The notes beneath the pieces were generated by a model, which saw nothing but the letters and a program-made list of their open reading frames with translations, was not told where the DNA came from and did no database searches. Positions 9,046-16,864 of a stretch of DNA of 64,000 nucleotides are shown one piece after another (the stretch's first letter is position 1; every line of letters begins with the position of its first letter). The stretch spans positions 62,001 through 126,000 of the forward strand of contig NZ_BOOF01000001.1 of the NCBI RefSeq assembly GCF_016863095.1, given 5' to 3'. The stretch is from Microbispora siamensis (GTDB lineage: Bacteria; Actinomycetota; Actinomycetes; Streptosporangiales; Streptosporangiaceae). The translations under genes and the position numbers were made by a program.

Positions 9046-9816
9046 ATGAACGACTCACCCCCCTCCACGTTCCAGAAGCTCCTGTCGGAACTACTCGGCA
9101 CCGCCTTCCTCGTGTACGTCGGCGCCGGCTCCGCCGCGGCCACCGGCGTCATCGCCGCCGGCTCCCACGCCCCCTTCTCCATGGCCGAGCTCGGCATGAT
9201 CAGCTTCGCGTTCATGCTGGTCATCGTGGGCACGGTGTACGCCGTCGGGCACATCTCCGGCGCCCACATCAACCCGGCGGTCACGGTCGCCCTCGCCGCG
9301 ACCGGGCGCTTCCCCTGGCGCGAGGTGCCGGGTTACGTCGCGGCGCAGGTCGCCGGGGCCCTCGCCGGCGCGCTCGGGATCTTCGCGACGCTCGGCGCGG
9401 ACGCCGCCAGGGCCGCCGGAGGCGGCGTGACCGCGTACGCCCCCGAGGTCGGCTTCGCCCGCGGCACGCTGATCGAGGCGATCGGCACGTTCATCCTGGT
9501 CTTCGTCGTCTTCGGAGTGCTCGACCGGCGGGCGACCCCCGGATGGGCGCCGATGGCGATCGGCTCGATCGTCTTCGCGATCATCGTCATCGTTGGCCCG
9601 GTGACCGGGGCCGCGATCAACCCGGCCCGCTACGCCGGCCCGTTCCTCGTGGACGCGGCCTGGGGCGGCGCGGTGAGCTGGGACCAGCTGCCGGCCTACT
9701 TCGTCGGGGAGTTCGCGGGCGGGCTGATCGGGGCACTCGCCTACACGGCGCTTGCGGCCTCGCGAGGAAGGACGAAGCTGGAGAGCACGACCACGGCAGT
9801 AGGGACCCCGTCATGA
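9046..9816 (+). CDS. MIP-family channel (aquaglyceroporin-like)
   Basis: About 256 residues from the ATG at 9046; an ATG at 8995 in frame would overlap the operator and is unlikely. Both NPA boxes of the aquaporin/GlpF family are intact (GAHINPAVT and [12 protein letters not shown]), with about six membrane segments. It likely passes glycerol or dihydroxyacetone by facilitated diffusion. The stop overlaps the dhaK start (ATGA), so channel and kinase are made together. That context favours a GlpF-like solute channel over a pure water channel. Confidence 0.88.
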   Translation: MNDSPPSTFQKLLSELLGTAFLVYVGAGSAAATGVIAAGSHAPFSMAELGMISFAFMLVIVGTVYAVGHISGAHINPAVTVALAATGRFPWREVPGYVAAQVAGALAGALGIFATLGADAARAAGGGVTAYAPEVGFARGTLIEAIGTFILVFVVFGVLDRRATPGWAPMAIGSIVFAIIVIVGPVTGAAINPARYAGPFLVDAAWGGAVSWDQLPAYFVGEFAGGLIGALAYTALAASRGRTKLESTTTAVGTPS

Positions 9817-10805
9817 AGAAGCTCATCAACAGTGTCGATTCCGTCGTCACCGACGCGCTGCGCGGCATCGCCGCGGCGCACCCCTCGCTCCGCGTCGACA
9901 TCGAGAACAAGGTCGTCTTCCGCGCCGACGCCCCCCGGCCGGGCAAGGTCGGCCTGGTCTCCGGCGGCGGCTCGGGTCACGAACCGCTGCACGGCGGGTT
10001 CGTCGGCCACGGCATGCTCGACGCGGCCTGTCCCGGCGAGGTGTTCACCTCCCCCGTCCCCGACCAGCTCATCGAGGCGACCAAGGGCGTGGACGGCGGC
10101 GCGGGCGTGCTGCACATCGTGAAGAACTACACGGGCGACGTGCTGAACTTCGAGATGGCCGCCGAGCTCAGCGGCGACGAGGGCGTCGAGGTGGCGACCG
10201 TGCTCGTCAACGACGACGTGGCGGTGCAGGACTCCCTCTTCACGGCGGGCCGCCGGGGCACCGGCGCCACGCTGTTCGTCGAGAAGATCGCCGGCGCGCT
10301 GGCCGAGACCGGCGCGCCCCTGGCCGAGGTCGCGCGGGTCGCCCGGGAGGTCAACGAGCGCAGCCGCTCGTTCGGGGTGGCGCTCACGCCCTGCACGGTC
10401 CCTGCCGCGGGCAAGCCCACCTTCGAGCTGAGCGATACGGAGATCGAGCTCGGCATCGGCATCCACGGCGAGCCCGGCAGGACCCGGGCGCCGCTGCGCG
10501 AGGCCCGCGAGATCGTCCGAGTCGCCATGGACGCGATCGACGCCGACCTGCCGCTGTCCGGCGAGACGCTCGTCATGGTCAACGGCATGGGCGGGACGCC
10601 GCTCATCGAGCTGTACATCGTCTTCGCCGAGGTGGAGGCGTACCTGCGGGACAAGGGCGCGACGGCCGTGCGCAGCCTGGTCGGCAACTACGTGACCAGC
10701 CTCGACATGCAAGGCTTCTCGGTGACGACGTGCTCGCTGACCGGCGAGCTCACCCGGCTCTGGGACGCGCCGGTGGAGACACCGGCGCTGCGCTGGGGCC
10801 GCTGA
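9813..10805 (+). CDS. dhaK: Dihydroxyacetone kinase subunit DhaK
   Basis: 330 residues. It starts with the typical MKKLIN and has the GGGSGHEP glycine loop near residue 50. His218 (GIGIHGEPG) matches the histidine that covalently binds dihydroxyacetone in E. coli DhaK. It would bind DHA in the cytosol as a hemiaminal for phosphorylation to DHAP by DhaL-bound ADP. It is coupled to the upstream channel by ATGA and followed 28 bp later by dhaL, which has GGAG before its start. Confidence 0.95.
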   Translation: MKKLINSVDSVVTDALRGIAAAHPSLRVDIENKVVFRADAPRPGKVGLVSGGGSGHEPLHGGFVGHGMLDAACPGEVFTSPVPDQLIEATKGVDGGAGVLHIVKNYTGDVLNFEMAAELSGDEGVEVATVLVNDDVAVQDSLFTAGRRGTGATLFVEKIAGALAETGAPLAEVARVAREVNERSRSFGVALTPCTVPAAGKPTFELSDTEIELGIGIHGEPGRTRAPLREAREIVRVAMDAIDADLPLSGETLVMVNGMGGTPLIELYIVFAEVEAYLRDKGATAVRSLVGNYVTSLDMQGFSVTTCSLTGELTRLWDAPVETPALRWGR

Positions 10806-10833
10806 CCGCCATCCGAACCTCTGGAGTCCCCTC

Positions 10834-11460
10834 GTGAACACCCAGTTCTTCGCCGCCTGGATCGAGGAGATCGCCGCCGCCGTGCGGGCGCAGCGCGACC
10901 ACCTCACCCAACTGGACGCCGCGATCGGCGACGCCGACCACGGCGCCAATCTCGACCGCGGCTTCACCGCCGCGCAGGAAGCGCTCGCCGGCGCGTCCCC
11001 GCAGACCCCGGGCGCGCTCCTCGTCCTCGTCGGCTCCACCCTCATCCGCAAGGTCGGCGGCGCCTCCGGCCCCCTGTACGGCACCGCCTTCCGGGAGATG
11101 GGCAAGGCGTTCGGCGAGGCCGCCGAGATCTCGCCGGCCGAGCTGAGCACGGGCCTGAACGCGGCCCTGTCCGGCGTCCAGCGCCTCGGCGCGGCGGCGG
11201 AGGGGGACAAGACGATGGTCGACGCTCTCGCCCCGGCCGCGAAGGCGCTGGCCCAGGCCGTACAGGACGGGCTGAAGCCGGAGGAGGCCCTGGAGGCGGC
11301 GGCCGCCGCGGCCGAGCAGGGCGCCAGGGCGACGGTCCCGTTGCAGGCGCGCAAGGGGCGGGCCAGCTACCTCGGGCCGCGCAGCGTCGGGCACGAGGAT
11401 CCCGGGGCCGCCTCGACGGCTCTGCTGTTCGGCGCGCTGAAGGCCGCCGCCTCCCGATGA
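10834..11460 (+). CDS. dhaL: Dihydroxyacetone kinase ADP-binding subunit DhaL
   Basis: 208 residues from GTG. The Mg-ADP binding aspartates are present in AIGDADHGANLDRGF (about residues 29-43), and a KVGGASGPLYG loop contacts the nucleotide in the family. In PTS-type systems DhaL-ADP is a coenzyme re-phosphorylated by DhaM rather than exchanged for ATP, and a dhaM gene lies 0.9 kb away. It is the last gene of the MIP-dhaK-dhaL transcript. Confidence 0.94.
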   Translation: MNTQFFAAWIEEIAAAVRAQRDHLTQLDAAIGDADHGANLDRGFTAAQEALAGASPQTPGALLVLVGSTLIRKVGGASGPLYGTAFREMGKAFGEAAEISPAELSTGLNAALSGVQRLGAAAEGDKTMVDALAPAAKALAQAVQDGLKPEEALEAAAAAAEQGARATVPLQARKGRASYLGPRSVGHEDPGAASTALLFGALKAAASR

Positions 11461-11504
11461 CCGTGAACCGATGACCGTGAGCCGCGGCCGGGCCGTGAGG
11501 AGCC

Positions 11505-11611
11505 GGGACCGCTCAGGCGGCCGAGCCCCCGGGCACGGCGGAGCGCCGCACGGCCGGGCCACACCGAGGTGGGACCGGTCAGGCGGCCGGGCCTCCGGGC
11601 ACGGCGGAGCG
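11505..11611. repeat. 41-bp direct repeat duplicating the 3' end of the iclR-like gene
   Basis: Copies at 11505-11545 and 11571-11611 agree at 38 of 41 positions, offset by 66 bp. The right copy contains the stop codon and last codons of the iclR-like gene (minus strand); the left copy lies in the intergenic space. It looks like a local duplication that extended or moved the gene end. Confidence 0.8.
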
Positions 11612-12352
11612 GGGCGCGCCGAGGTCGCGCGAGACCGCCCGCGCGGTCTCGCGCACGGCCAGCGCGATCTCCTCCCGCCGCGCCGGATCCAGCACCCGCT
11701 CGACCGGCCCGACCACGGCGACCGCGCCGGCCACCGAGCCGTCCCGGGAGAAGACGGGCGCGGCGACGCCCGCGTCCCCCAGCGCCGCCTCCTGGTCCTC
11801 GACCGCGTACCCCCGGCGGCGCACCTCCGCGAGCGCCCGCTCCAGGTCGTCGCGGCCGGTCCTGGTGAGCCCGGTCAGCGGCGCGAGGTCGTCCGACAGC
11901 AGTTCCTCCCCGCGCGGGTCGTGGGCGGCGATGGCGTGGCCGAGCGCGCAGGCGTGCCACGGGATCGCCGCACCGACCTCCAGGATCTGCACGACGTCGT
12001 CGGGCCGGAACACGTGGTGCAGCACGATCACCCGGCTCCCCGACAGCGTGCCGACCCAGACGGCCTCGTTGACGCGCTGGGCCAGGGAGTCGGCCCACAG
12101 CAGGCTCCTGGCCCGCAGTTCCGAACCCTCCAGATAGGCGTTGCCGAGTTGCAGCACGGCGGGCCCGAGCGCGTACTTGCCGGTGTCGGGGTCCTGCACG
12201 ACCAGCTCGCACGCGGCGAGCGTACGCAGCAGCCCGTGCACGGTCGGCTTGGCGAGGCCGACCCGCTCGGCGATCTCGGTGACCCCGAGCCGGGGGGTGC
12301 CTGACCCGAGGACCTTCAGGATGAGCGCGGCGCGCTCCACCGACTGGATCAC
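11579..12352 (-). CDS. IclR-family regulator of the DHA kinase genes (GylR-like)
   Basis: 257 residues from GTG. An N-terminal winged helix-turn-helix (about 5-65, VTEIAERVGLAKPTVHGLLRTL) and a C-terminal IclR effector domain (WHACALGHAIAA...RGYAVEDQEAALG) are complete. In streptomycetes the IclR protein GylR represses glycerol genes, so this position between dhaKL and dhaM argues for control by a triose or glycerol derivative. No Shine-Dalgarno precedes the GTG. The putative operator ends only 2 bases upstream of the start codon, which suggests a leaderless, autoregulated message. Confidence 0.9.
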   Translation of the reverse strand: MIQSVERAALILKVLGSGTPRLGVTEIAERVGLAKPTVHGLLRTLAACELVVQDPDTGKYALGPAVLQLGNAYLEGSELRARSLLWADSLAQRVNEAVWVGTLSGSRVIVLHHVFRPDDVVQILEVGAAIPWHACALGHAIAAHDPRGEELLSDDLAPLTGLTRTGRDDLERALAEVRRRGYAVEDQEAALGDAGVAAPVFSRDGSVAGAVAVVGPVERVLDPARREEIALAVRETARAVSRDLGAPRSAVPGGPAA

Positions 12353-12354
12353 TT

Positions 12355-12389
12355 TTCGATTATGCCGAACGATCTTCAGGAATAACGAA
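12355..12389. promoter_or_regulatory. Putative IclR operator pair between iclR-like gene and dhaM
   Basis: 12355-12369 is TTCG-N7-CGAA, the same palindrome class as 9006-9020. A degenerate second copy (TTCA-N7-CGAA) lies at 12375-12389, centres 20 bp apart, and runs into the dhaM start. Binding here would control both divergent genes. Confidence 0.5.
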
Positions 12390-12763
12390 TGGTTGGCATC
12401 GTACTCATTTCACACAGCAGCGGCCTGGCCGCGGAGGTGGCCGCTCTGGCCAGGCAGATCGGCGGCGCGCAGGTACCGCTGGCGGCGGCGGGAGGCACCG
12501 AGGACGGCGGCCTCGGCACCAGCCCCGACCGGGTGACCGCCGCCATCGAGGAGGTGGACCGGGGGGACGGCGTCGTGCTGATCCCCGACCTCGGCAGCTC
12601 GGTGCTCACCGCCAGGCTGCTGCAGACCCCGGGTGCCGTCGTGATCGCCGACGTGCCGTTCGTGGAGGGCGCCATCTCCGCGGTCGTCGCGGCGGGCGGC
12701 GGAGCCTCGCTCGACGGTGTGCTGGCGGCGGCCGAGGAGGCGTGGCATGTCCGTAAGCTCTGA
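12389..12763 (+). CDS. dhaM: Phosphotransferase subunit DhaM (EIIA-Man fold)
   Basis: 124 residues, equal to the EIIA domain alone. The phospho-acceptor His9 sits in VLISHSSGLA, and the GGT...LGTS and LIPDLGSS segments match DhaM proteins. It would carry phosphate from HPr to DhaL-ADP. Unlike E. coli DhaM it has no fused HPr or EI domain; a separate HPr gene overlaps its 3' end. It starts its own transcript, divergent from the IclR gene. Confidence 0.93.
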   Translation: MVGIVLISHSSGLAAEVAALARQIGGAQVPLAAAGGTEDGGLGTSPDRVTAAIEEVDRGDGVVLIPDLGSSVLTARLLQTPGAVVIADVPFVEGAISAVVAAGGGASLDGVLAAAEEAWHVRKL

Positions 12764-13049
12764 CCCCACGGCGAGCCCCGAACCCGCGGCCGACGAGGCC
12801 GGCGCCGACGAGCGCACGATCGTCCTGACCGAGGACCTGCACGCCCGCCCCGCCGGCGCGCTCGCCCAGACCGCGGCCGCCTTCACCTCGGCCGTCACCC
12901 TCTCGTACGGCTCCCGCTCGGTCGACGTGCGCAGCGTGCTGTCGCTGATGGGCCTGGGCGCCATGAGCGGGCAGGCCGTGACCCTGCGCGCCACCGGTGA
13001 CGACGCCGCCGAGGCGCTGACCGCTCTCTGCGCGGTGCTCGGCGGCTGA
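12747..13049 (+). CDS. HPr-family phosphocarrier protein
   Basis: 100 residues from the ATG at 12747, which has GAGGAGG 6 bases upstream inside dhaM and overlaps its end by 17 bases. The active-site histidine (His32) is in LTEDLHARPAGAL, and SVLSLMGLGAMSG is the regulatory-serine region. An acidic extension of about 22 residues precedes the core domain. Position and coupling suggest a dedicated HPr for DhaM. No EI (ptsI) gene is in the window, so phosphate must come from a distant EI. Confidence 0.92.
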   Translation: MSVSSDPTASPEPAADEAGADERTIVLTEDLHARPAGALAQTAAAFTSAVTLSYGSRSVDVRSVLSLMGLGAMSGQAVTLRATGDDAAEALTALCAVLGG

Positions 13050-13053
13050 CGGA

Positions 13054-15897
13054 CTACCGCCGCGCCGCGCCCGCCGGCGGCGCGGCGGACGCTCCGGCGC
13101 CCTCCAGGAGGTCGCGGACCTTCTCGGCCTCCGGAACGCCGAGCTCCCCGTAGAGGCCGAGAGCCAGCCACCCGTGCTCACCCGCCTGCTCGGCGTTCCC
13201 GAGCGCGAGGTGGGCGCGCGCCAGCCCGTCGTGGGCGCGCGCCTGCTCCGGCCGGTTGCGCGTCAGGTCGGCGAGCGCGAGCGCTGCCGTGTGCTCCTCG
13301 ACCGCCCGAGCCGGGTCGTCCGCCGCCTCGGCCAGCCCGTTGAGCGCGGCCGCCTCGTCGGCGGTGTTGCCGAGCGCGCGGTAGACGGCCGCGGCCTGCT
13401 CGTGGCGGGCGCGCGCCTGGGCGAGCTCGCCCTGGCGCCGGAGGACGACGCCGAGGTGGTCGAGGATCACCGCCTCTCCGGCCGGGTCGCCCACCTTGCG
13501 GTGGAGCGCCAGCGCCAGGTCGAGGTGGCGCCGGGCCTCCTCGGGACGGCCGGCCCGGTCGAGGAGGAGGGCGAGGATGCCGAGCACGTTGGCCTCGCCC
13601 CAGGTGTCGGCCCCGATCCGGGTGAGGTCGAGCGCCTGCTTGAGGTACTGCTCCGCCTGGGCGTCCCGGCCGCGGCGCAGGGCCACGTTCCCCAGGGTGA
13701 GCAGCGCCCGGGCCCGTTCGCCGGCCTCCTCGCACGCGTCGAGGGCCCAGTGGTCGAGGGCCCAGTGGTCGAGGGCCTGGTGAGCGTGCTCCTCCGCCCG
13801 CTCGTACTCGCCGAGCCGCCAGTAGACCCGCGCCAGGTCGGTGAGCGCGCGCGCCTGGACCTCGCGGTCGCCGAGCGTACGGCTGCGCCGCAGGGCCAGG
13901 GCGTGCAGCGTGAGCGCGTCGTCGTGGTGCGCGTGCCGGTCGAGGTAGGGGCGCATCGCCAGGGCGAGCATCCCCAGGCAGATCTCGGGCCCGTGGACGG
14001 CGGTCGCGATGATGTTGGAGCGCTCGGCGTCGAGCCAGGTGACCGCCTCCGCGGCGTCGCGGACGGGCGCGATCGGGGCGGACGGCTGGGGGATGCCCTC
14101 CCGCTGGCCGACCGTGTACGGGAAGAGCCGGTCCATCGCCGCGCGGGAGCGGTGCAGGTAGTAGGTGAGCAGCCGCATGACGGCGCCGTCGTCCTCGGCC
14201 AGCGAGCGGGCGTGCTCGCGGAGCAGGTCGTGGAAGGTGTAGCGGCCCGGTTCGAGCTGCAGGAGCATGTGGGCGTCGAGGAGGCCTTCGAGCAGCTCCT
14301 CGGCCTCGTCCTCCGAGATCCCGGCCAGCGCGGCGGCTCCGCATGCGTCGATGTCGCGCCCGGGCACCAGCCCGAGCAGGCGGAACATGCGCTGCTCGTC
14401 CTCGTGGAGTTGCTCGTAGGAGAGGGCGAAGGCCGCCGACACCCCGTCCAGGAGCCGGCGATGGTCCCGCAGCCGGTCGGCCAGGTAGGACACGGTCCAG
14501 CGCGGACGGTGCTGGAGGCGGGCGGCGGAGATCCGGATGGCGAGCGGGAGGTGCCCGCACAGCCGCAGCACCTCGCGTACGGCGTCCGGCTCCCGGTGAG
14601 CGCGTTCGCCCACGATCCGCTCGAACAGCTCGGCCGCCTCCGCCTCGCCCAGCACGCCGACCGACAGCGCCCTGGCTCCGTCCAGGTCGACGAGCCGCCG
14701 CCTGCTGGTGACCAGGACGAGGGTGTCGGAGCGCCCCGGCAGCAGAGGGCGCACGTGCTCGGCGTCGAGGGCGTTGTCCAGTACGGCGAGCACGCGGCGA
14801 CCGGCCAGCTCGGCGCGCCAGAGCGCGCTCCGCTCGGCCGGGGTGACCGGGATGCGGCCGGCGGGCACCCCGAGCTGGCGGAGGAGGGTCTCCAGCGCCG
14901 CGGCGGCGTCGACCGGCTCCCGGCCCGCGGTGTGGGCCTGCAGGTCGATGAAGAGCCGGCCGTCCGGATAGCGATCGGCCAGCCGGTGGGCCACGTGCAC
15001 GGCGAGAGCGGTCTTGCCGATCCCGGCCATGCCGTCGATCGTGAGGACCTCCGGCCCGCCGGGCGCGTGGTTGCGCTCGTCCGCGAGCCGCTCCAGTTCG
15101 GCGGCCCGTCCGGAGAAATCGGGGATGTCGTAGGGCAGGAAGGTGGAGCGGGCCGGCGGGGCCGGCACCACCGGCGCCGGGGCGGCCAGGCGCAGGGCCG
15201 GATCGTCCGCCAGGACCGCCCGCTCCAGTTCGGTGAAGGCGTGTCCGGGGTCGAGGCCCTGCTCGTCCGCGAGAGCCGTACGGTAGGCGCGCGCGGCGGC
15301 CAGGGCGTCGGGCTGCCGTCCCGCCCGGTGCAGGGCCAGGACGAGATGGCCGTTGAGCTTCTCGCGCAGCGGGCCGGCGGCCACCTGTGCGGCGAGCTCG
15401 TCGAGCAGGTCGGCGTGCCGCCCGGCGGCGAGCTCGCCCTCCACCAGGCGCTCGTACGCCGACAGCCGCCGGTCGTTCCAGAGCTCCCGCACGCCGGTGA
15501 CGTAATGCGCGTGCACGTCCTCCAGCGCCTCGCCGCTCCACAGGTCCAGGGCCCTGCGCAGCTCGCCTGCGGCCACCAGCTCGGTGAACTCGTGCGCGTC
15601 GACCTGTCCGGGCTCCGGCTGCGCGACGTAGCCGCCGGCGCGCGTCTCCAGGAGCCGTACGGCTCCCGCGCCGCGCAGCACCTTGCGGATCGCGGTGATC
15701 GAGGCGTGGATCTGCGACCGGGCGGTGTCGGGCCGGTCGTAACCCCACATCGCGTCGATCAGCCGCTCGATGCCGATCACCCGGCCGGCGTTGAGCAGGA
15801 GGTAGGCCAGGACAGCCCGGTGACGTGGGGCGATGCCCGTCAGAGGCGCGCCGTCGACGACCATCTGGACGGGGCCGAGAAGGGTGAAGCGCAGCAT
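13054..15897 (-). CDS. AfsR/SARP-family regulator (BTAD, NB-ARC, TPR)
   Basis: 947 residues from an ATG with GGGGGGA just upstream. The order is a winged-helix DNA-binding domain (1-95), a bacterial transcriptional activator domain (95-245), an NB-ARC ATPase with Walker A DGMAGIGKTALAVH near residue 300 and an LVTSRR sensor motif, and C-terminal TPRs (about 640-930). AfsR-type proteins activate secondary metabolism or stress genes via direct heptamer repeats. Such repeats occur in the divergent promoter region. A 15-bp tandem repeat inside the TPR region doubles the peptide DHWAL. Confidence 0.9.
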   Translation of the reverse strand: MLRFTLLGPVQMVVDGAPLTGIAPRHRAVLAYLLLNAGRVIGIERLIDAMWGYDRPDTARSQIHASITAIRKVLRGAGAVRLLETRAGGYVAQPEPGQVDAHEFTELVAAGELRRALDLWSGEALEDVHAHYVTGVRELWNDRRLSAYERLVEGELAAGRHADLLDELAAQVAAGPLREKLNGHLVLALHRAGRQPDALAAARAYRTALADEQGLDPGHAFTELERAVLADDPALRLAAPAPVVPAPPARSTFLPYDIPDFSGRAAELERLADERNHAPGGPEVLTIDGMAGIGKTALAVHVAHRLADRYPDGRLFIDLQAHTAGREPVDAAAALETLLRQLGVPAGRIPVTPAERSALWRAELAGRRVLAVLDNALDAEHVRPLLPGRSDTLVLVTSRRRLVDLDGARALSVGVLGEAEAAELFERIVGERAHREPDAVREVLRLCGHLPLAIRISAARLQHRPRWTVSYLADRLRDHRRLLDGVSAAFALSYEQLHEDEQRMFRLLGLVPGRDIDACGAAALAGISEDEAEELLEGLLDAHMLLQLEPGRYTFHDLLREHARSLAEDDGAVMRLLTYYLHRSRAAMDRLFPYTVGQREGIPQPSAPIAPVRDAAEAVTWLDAERSNIIATAVHGPEICLGMLALAMRPYLDRHAHHDDALTLHALALRRSRTLGDREVQARALTDLARVYWRLGEYERAEEHAHQALDHWALDHWALDACEEAGERARALLTLGNVALRRGRDAQAEQYLKQALDLTRIGADTWGEANVLGILALLLDRAGRPEEARRHLDLALALHRKVGDPAGEAVILDHLGVVLRRQGELAQARARHEQAAAVYRALGNTADEAAALNGLAEAADDPARAVEEHTAALALADLTRNRPEQARAHDGLARAHLALGNAEQAGEHGWLALGLYGELGVPEAEKVRDLLEGAGASAAPPAGAARR
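13057..13088. terminator. Hairpin between convergent HPr and AfsR-like genes
   Basis: 12-bp perfect GC stem (13057-13068 with 13077-13088), 8-base loop, no T-run. It sits at the 3' end of the AfsR-like gene and 8 bases past the HPr stop, so it is a candidate bidirectional terminator. Confidence 0.45.
13738..13777. repeat. 15-bp in-frame tandem repeat inside the AfsR-like gene
   Basis: The unit GTCGAGGGCCCAGTG is present 2.7 times and encodes repeated DHWAL in a TPR helix. It is a probable slippage site that changes helix length by five residues per unit. Confidence 0.75.
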
Positions 15898-15970
15898 CGT
15901 CCCCCCATCACCCTCGCATCGTGCGCGCATAGCGAATGTATCAATCCGGGCGGCCACTCTGATCTCACAC

Positions 15971-15997
15971 GAACCGAGACGGATCCGACAGAACCGA
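15971..15997. promoter_or_regulatory. Direct repeats, candidate SARP binding site
   Basis: GAACCGA occurs at 15971 and 15991 with a related GATCCGA between them, roughly one per helical turn. They lie between the divergent AfsR-like and AhpD-like genes, directly before the latter's ribosome site. SARP proteins recognise such spaced heptamers. The assignment is inference. Confidence 0.35.
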
Positions 15998-16012
15998 TAC
16001 GGAGGCACCACG

Positions 16013-16465
16013 ATGGAAGCCCGGATGAAGAACCCCGCCGCGATCATCCCCGCCGCGATGAAGCCGATCATGGAGCTGATGAAGGCCGCTCAGTCGCAGG
16101 GGCTTCCCCCGGAGCTCCTGGAGCTGGTCCACCTGCGGGTCAGCCAGATCAACGGCTGCAGCCCCTGCGTCGACAGCGGCCTGAAGAGCCTGCGCAAGCT
16201 CGGCGAGAGCGACGAGCGCATCGGCCTGGTCAGCGCCTGGCGCGAGGCTCCGTACTACACCGACGCCGAGCGGGCCGCGCTGGAGCTGGCGGAGGCCTCG
16301 ACCCGGCTGGCCGACCGCGCCGACGCCGTCTCCGACGAGGTCTGGGACAACGCCGCCGACCACTTCGACGAGAAGCAGCTGGCCTCGATCCTGCTGATGA
16401 CCGCCGTCACCAACCTCTTCAACCGCCTGAACGCCCCGGTCCGGCAGATCGCCGGCAGCTGGTAA
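16013..16465 (+). CDS. Carboxymuconolactone decarboxylase family (AhpD-like) protein
   Basis: 150 residues from an ATG with GGAGG upstream. The CMD core contains QINGCSPCVDSGLKSLRK (about residues 43-60). The CxxC pair of AhpD-type alkylhydroperoxidase-like proteins is present, but the usual histidine four residues after the second Cys is replaced, which may weaken proton relay. It is possibly a thiol peroxidase-like or redox protein in the cytosol. It is divergent from the AfsR-like regulator and followed 39 bp later by a small ABM-like gene, so probably a two-gene operon. Confidence 0.85.
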   Translation: MEARMKNPAAIIPAAMKPIMELMKAAQSQGLPPELLELVHLRVSQINGCSPCVDSGLKSLRKLGESDERIGLVSAWREAPYYTDAERAALELAEASTRLADRADAVSDEVWDNAADHFDEKQLASILLMTAVTNLFNRLNAPVRQIAGSW

Positions 16466-16504
16466 GCCCCTCCCCGACTCTCACGTACAGAAGGAGACAC
16501 CGAC

Positions 16505-16795
16505 ATGACCGCTGTCCGCTCGCACCGCTACTCCGTCGCCGAGACCGACCTGGAGGAGTTCCTGGCCCGCCGGAGCTCGCTGATCGCGACCATCAGGGAG
16601 GGGCATCCCGGCCTCACCCGCACCGTGCTGATCCAGCTCGAGGACGGCACCTACACCGACACCTGGCACTGGGAGTCCGGCGAGCAGCTGGGCGCCGCCC
16701 TCGCCGCCCTGCCCACCTTCCCGGAGGCGCCGCTGACCATGTCCCTGACCAAGGACGCCACCGCCCTGAACGGCCGGGTCGTCGACGAGCGCTGA
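16505..16795 (+). CDS. Small protein, probable dimeric alpha-beta barrel (ABM-like)
   Basis: 96 residues; GAAGGAG precedes the ATG. The sequence (LIATIREGHPGLTRTVLIQLEDGTYTDTWHWESGEQL) resembles antibiotic-biosynthesis-monooxygenase-like ferredoxin folds, which are often small quinone monooxygenases or binding proteins. No catalytic signature is diagnostic. It is probably cotranscribed with the AhpD-like gene and closed by a strong hairpin. Confidence 0.7.
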   Translation: MTAVRSHRYSVAETDLEEFLARRSSLIATIREGHPGLTRTVLIQLEDGTYTDTWHWESGEQLGAALAALPTFPEAPLTMSLTKDATALNGRVVDER

Positions 16796-16807
16796 CCCCC
16801 CTTCGAT

Positions 16808-16830
16808 CGCCCCGGCCCACGGCCGGGGCG
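16808..16830 (+). terminator. Hairpin terminator after the ABM-like gene
   Basis: A perfect 10-bp GC stem (16808-16817 with 16821-16830) closes a CAC loop 12 bases past the stop. There is no T-run, as is common in high-GC actinomycetes. Confidence 0.6.
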
Positions 16831-16864
16831 GCCGCGTGGAGGAGGCGGCGGGCACGGCTCCAGG

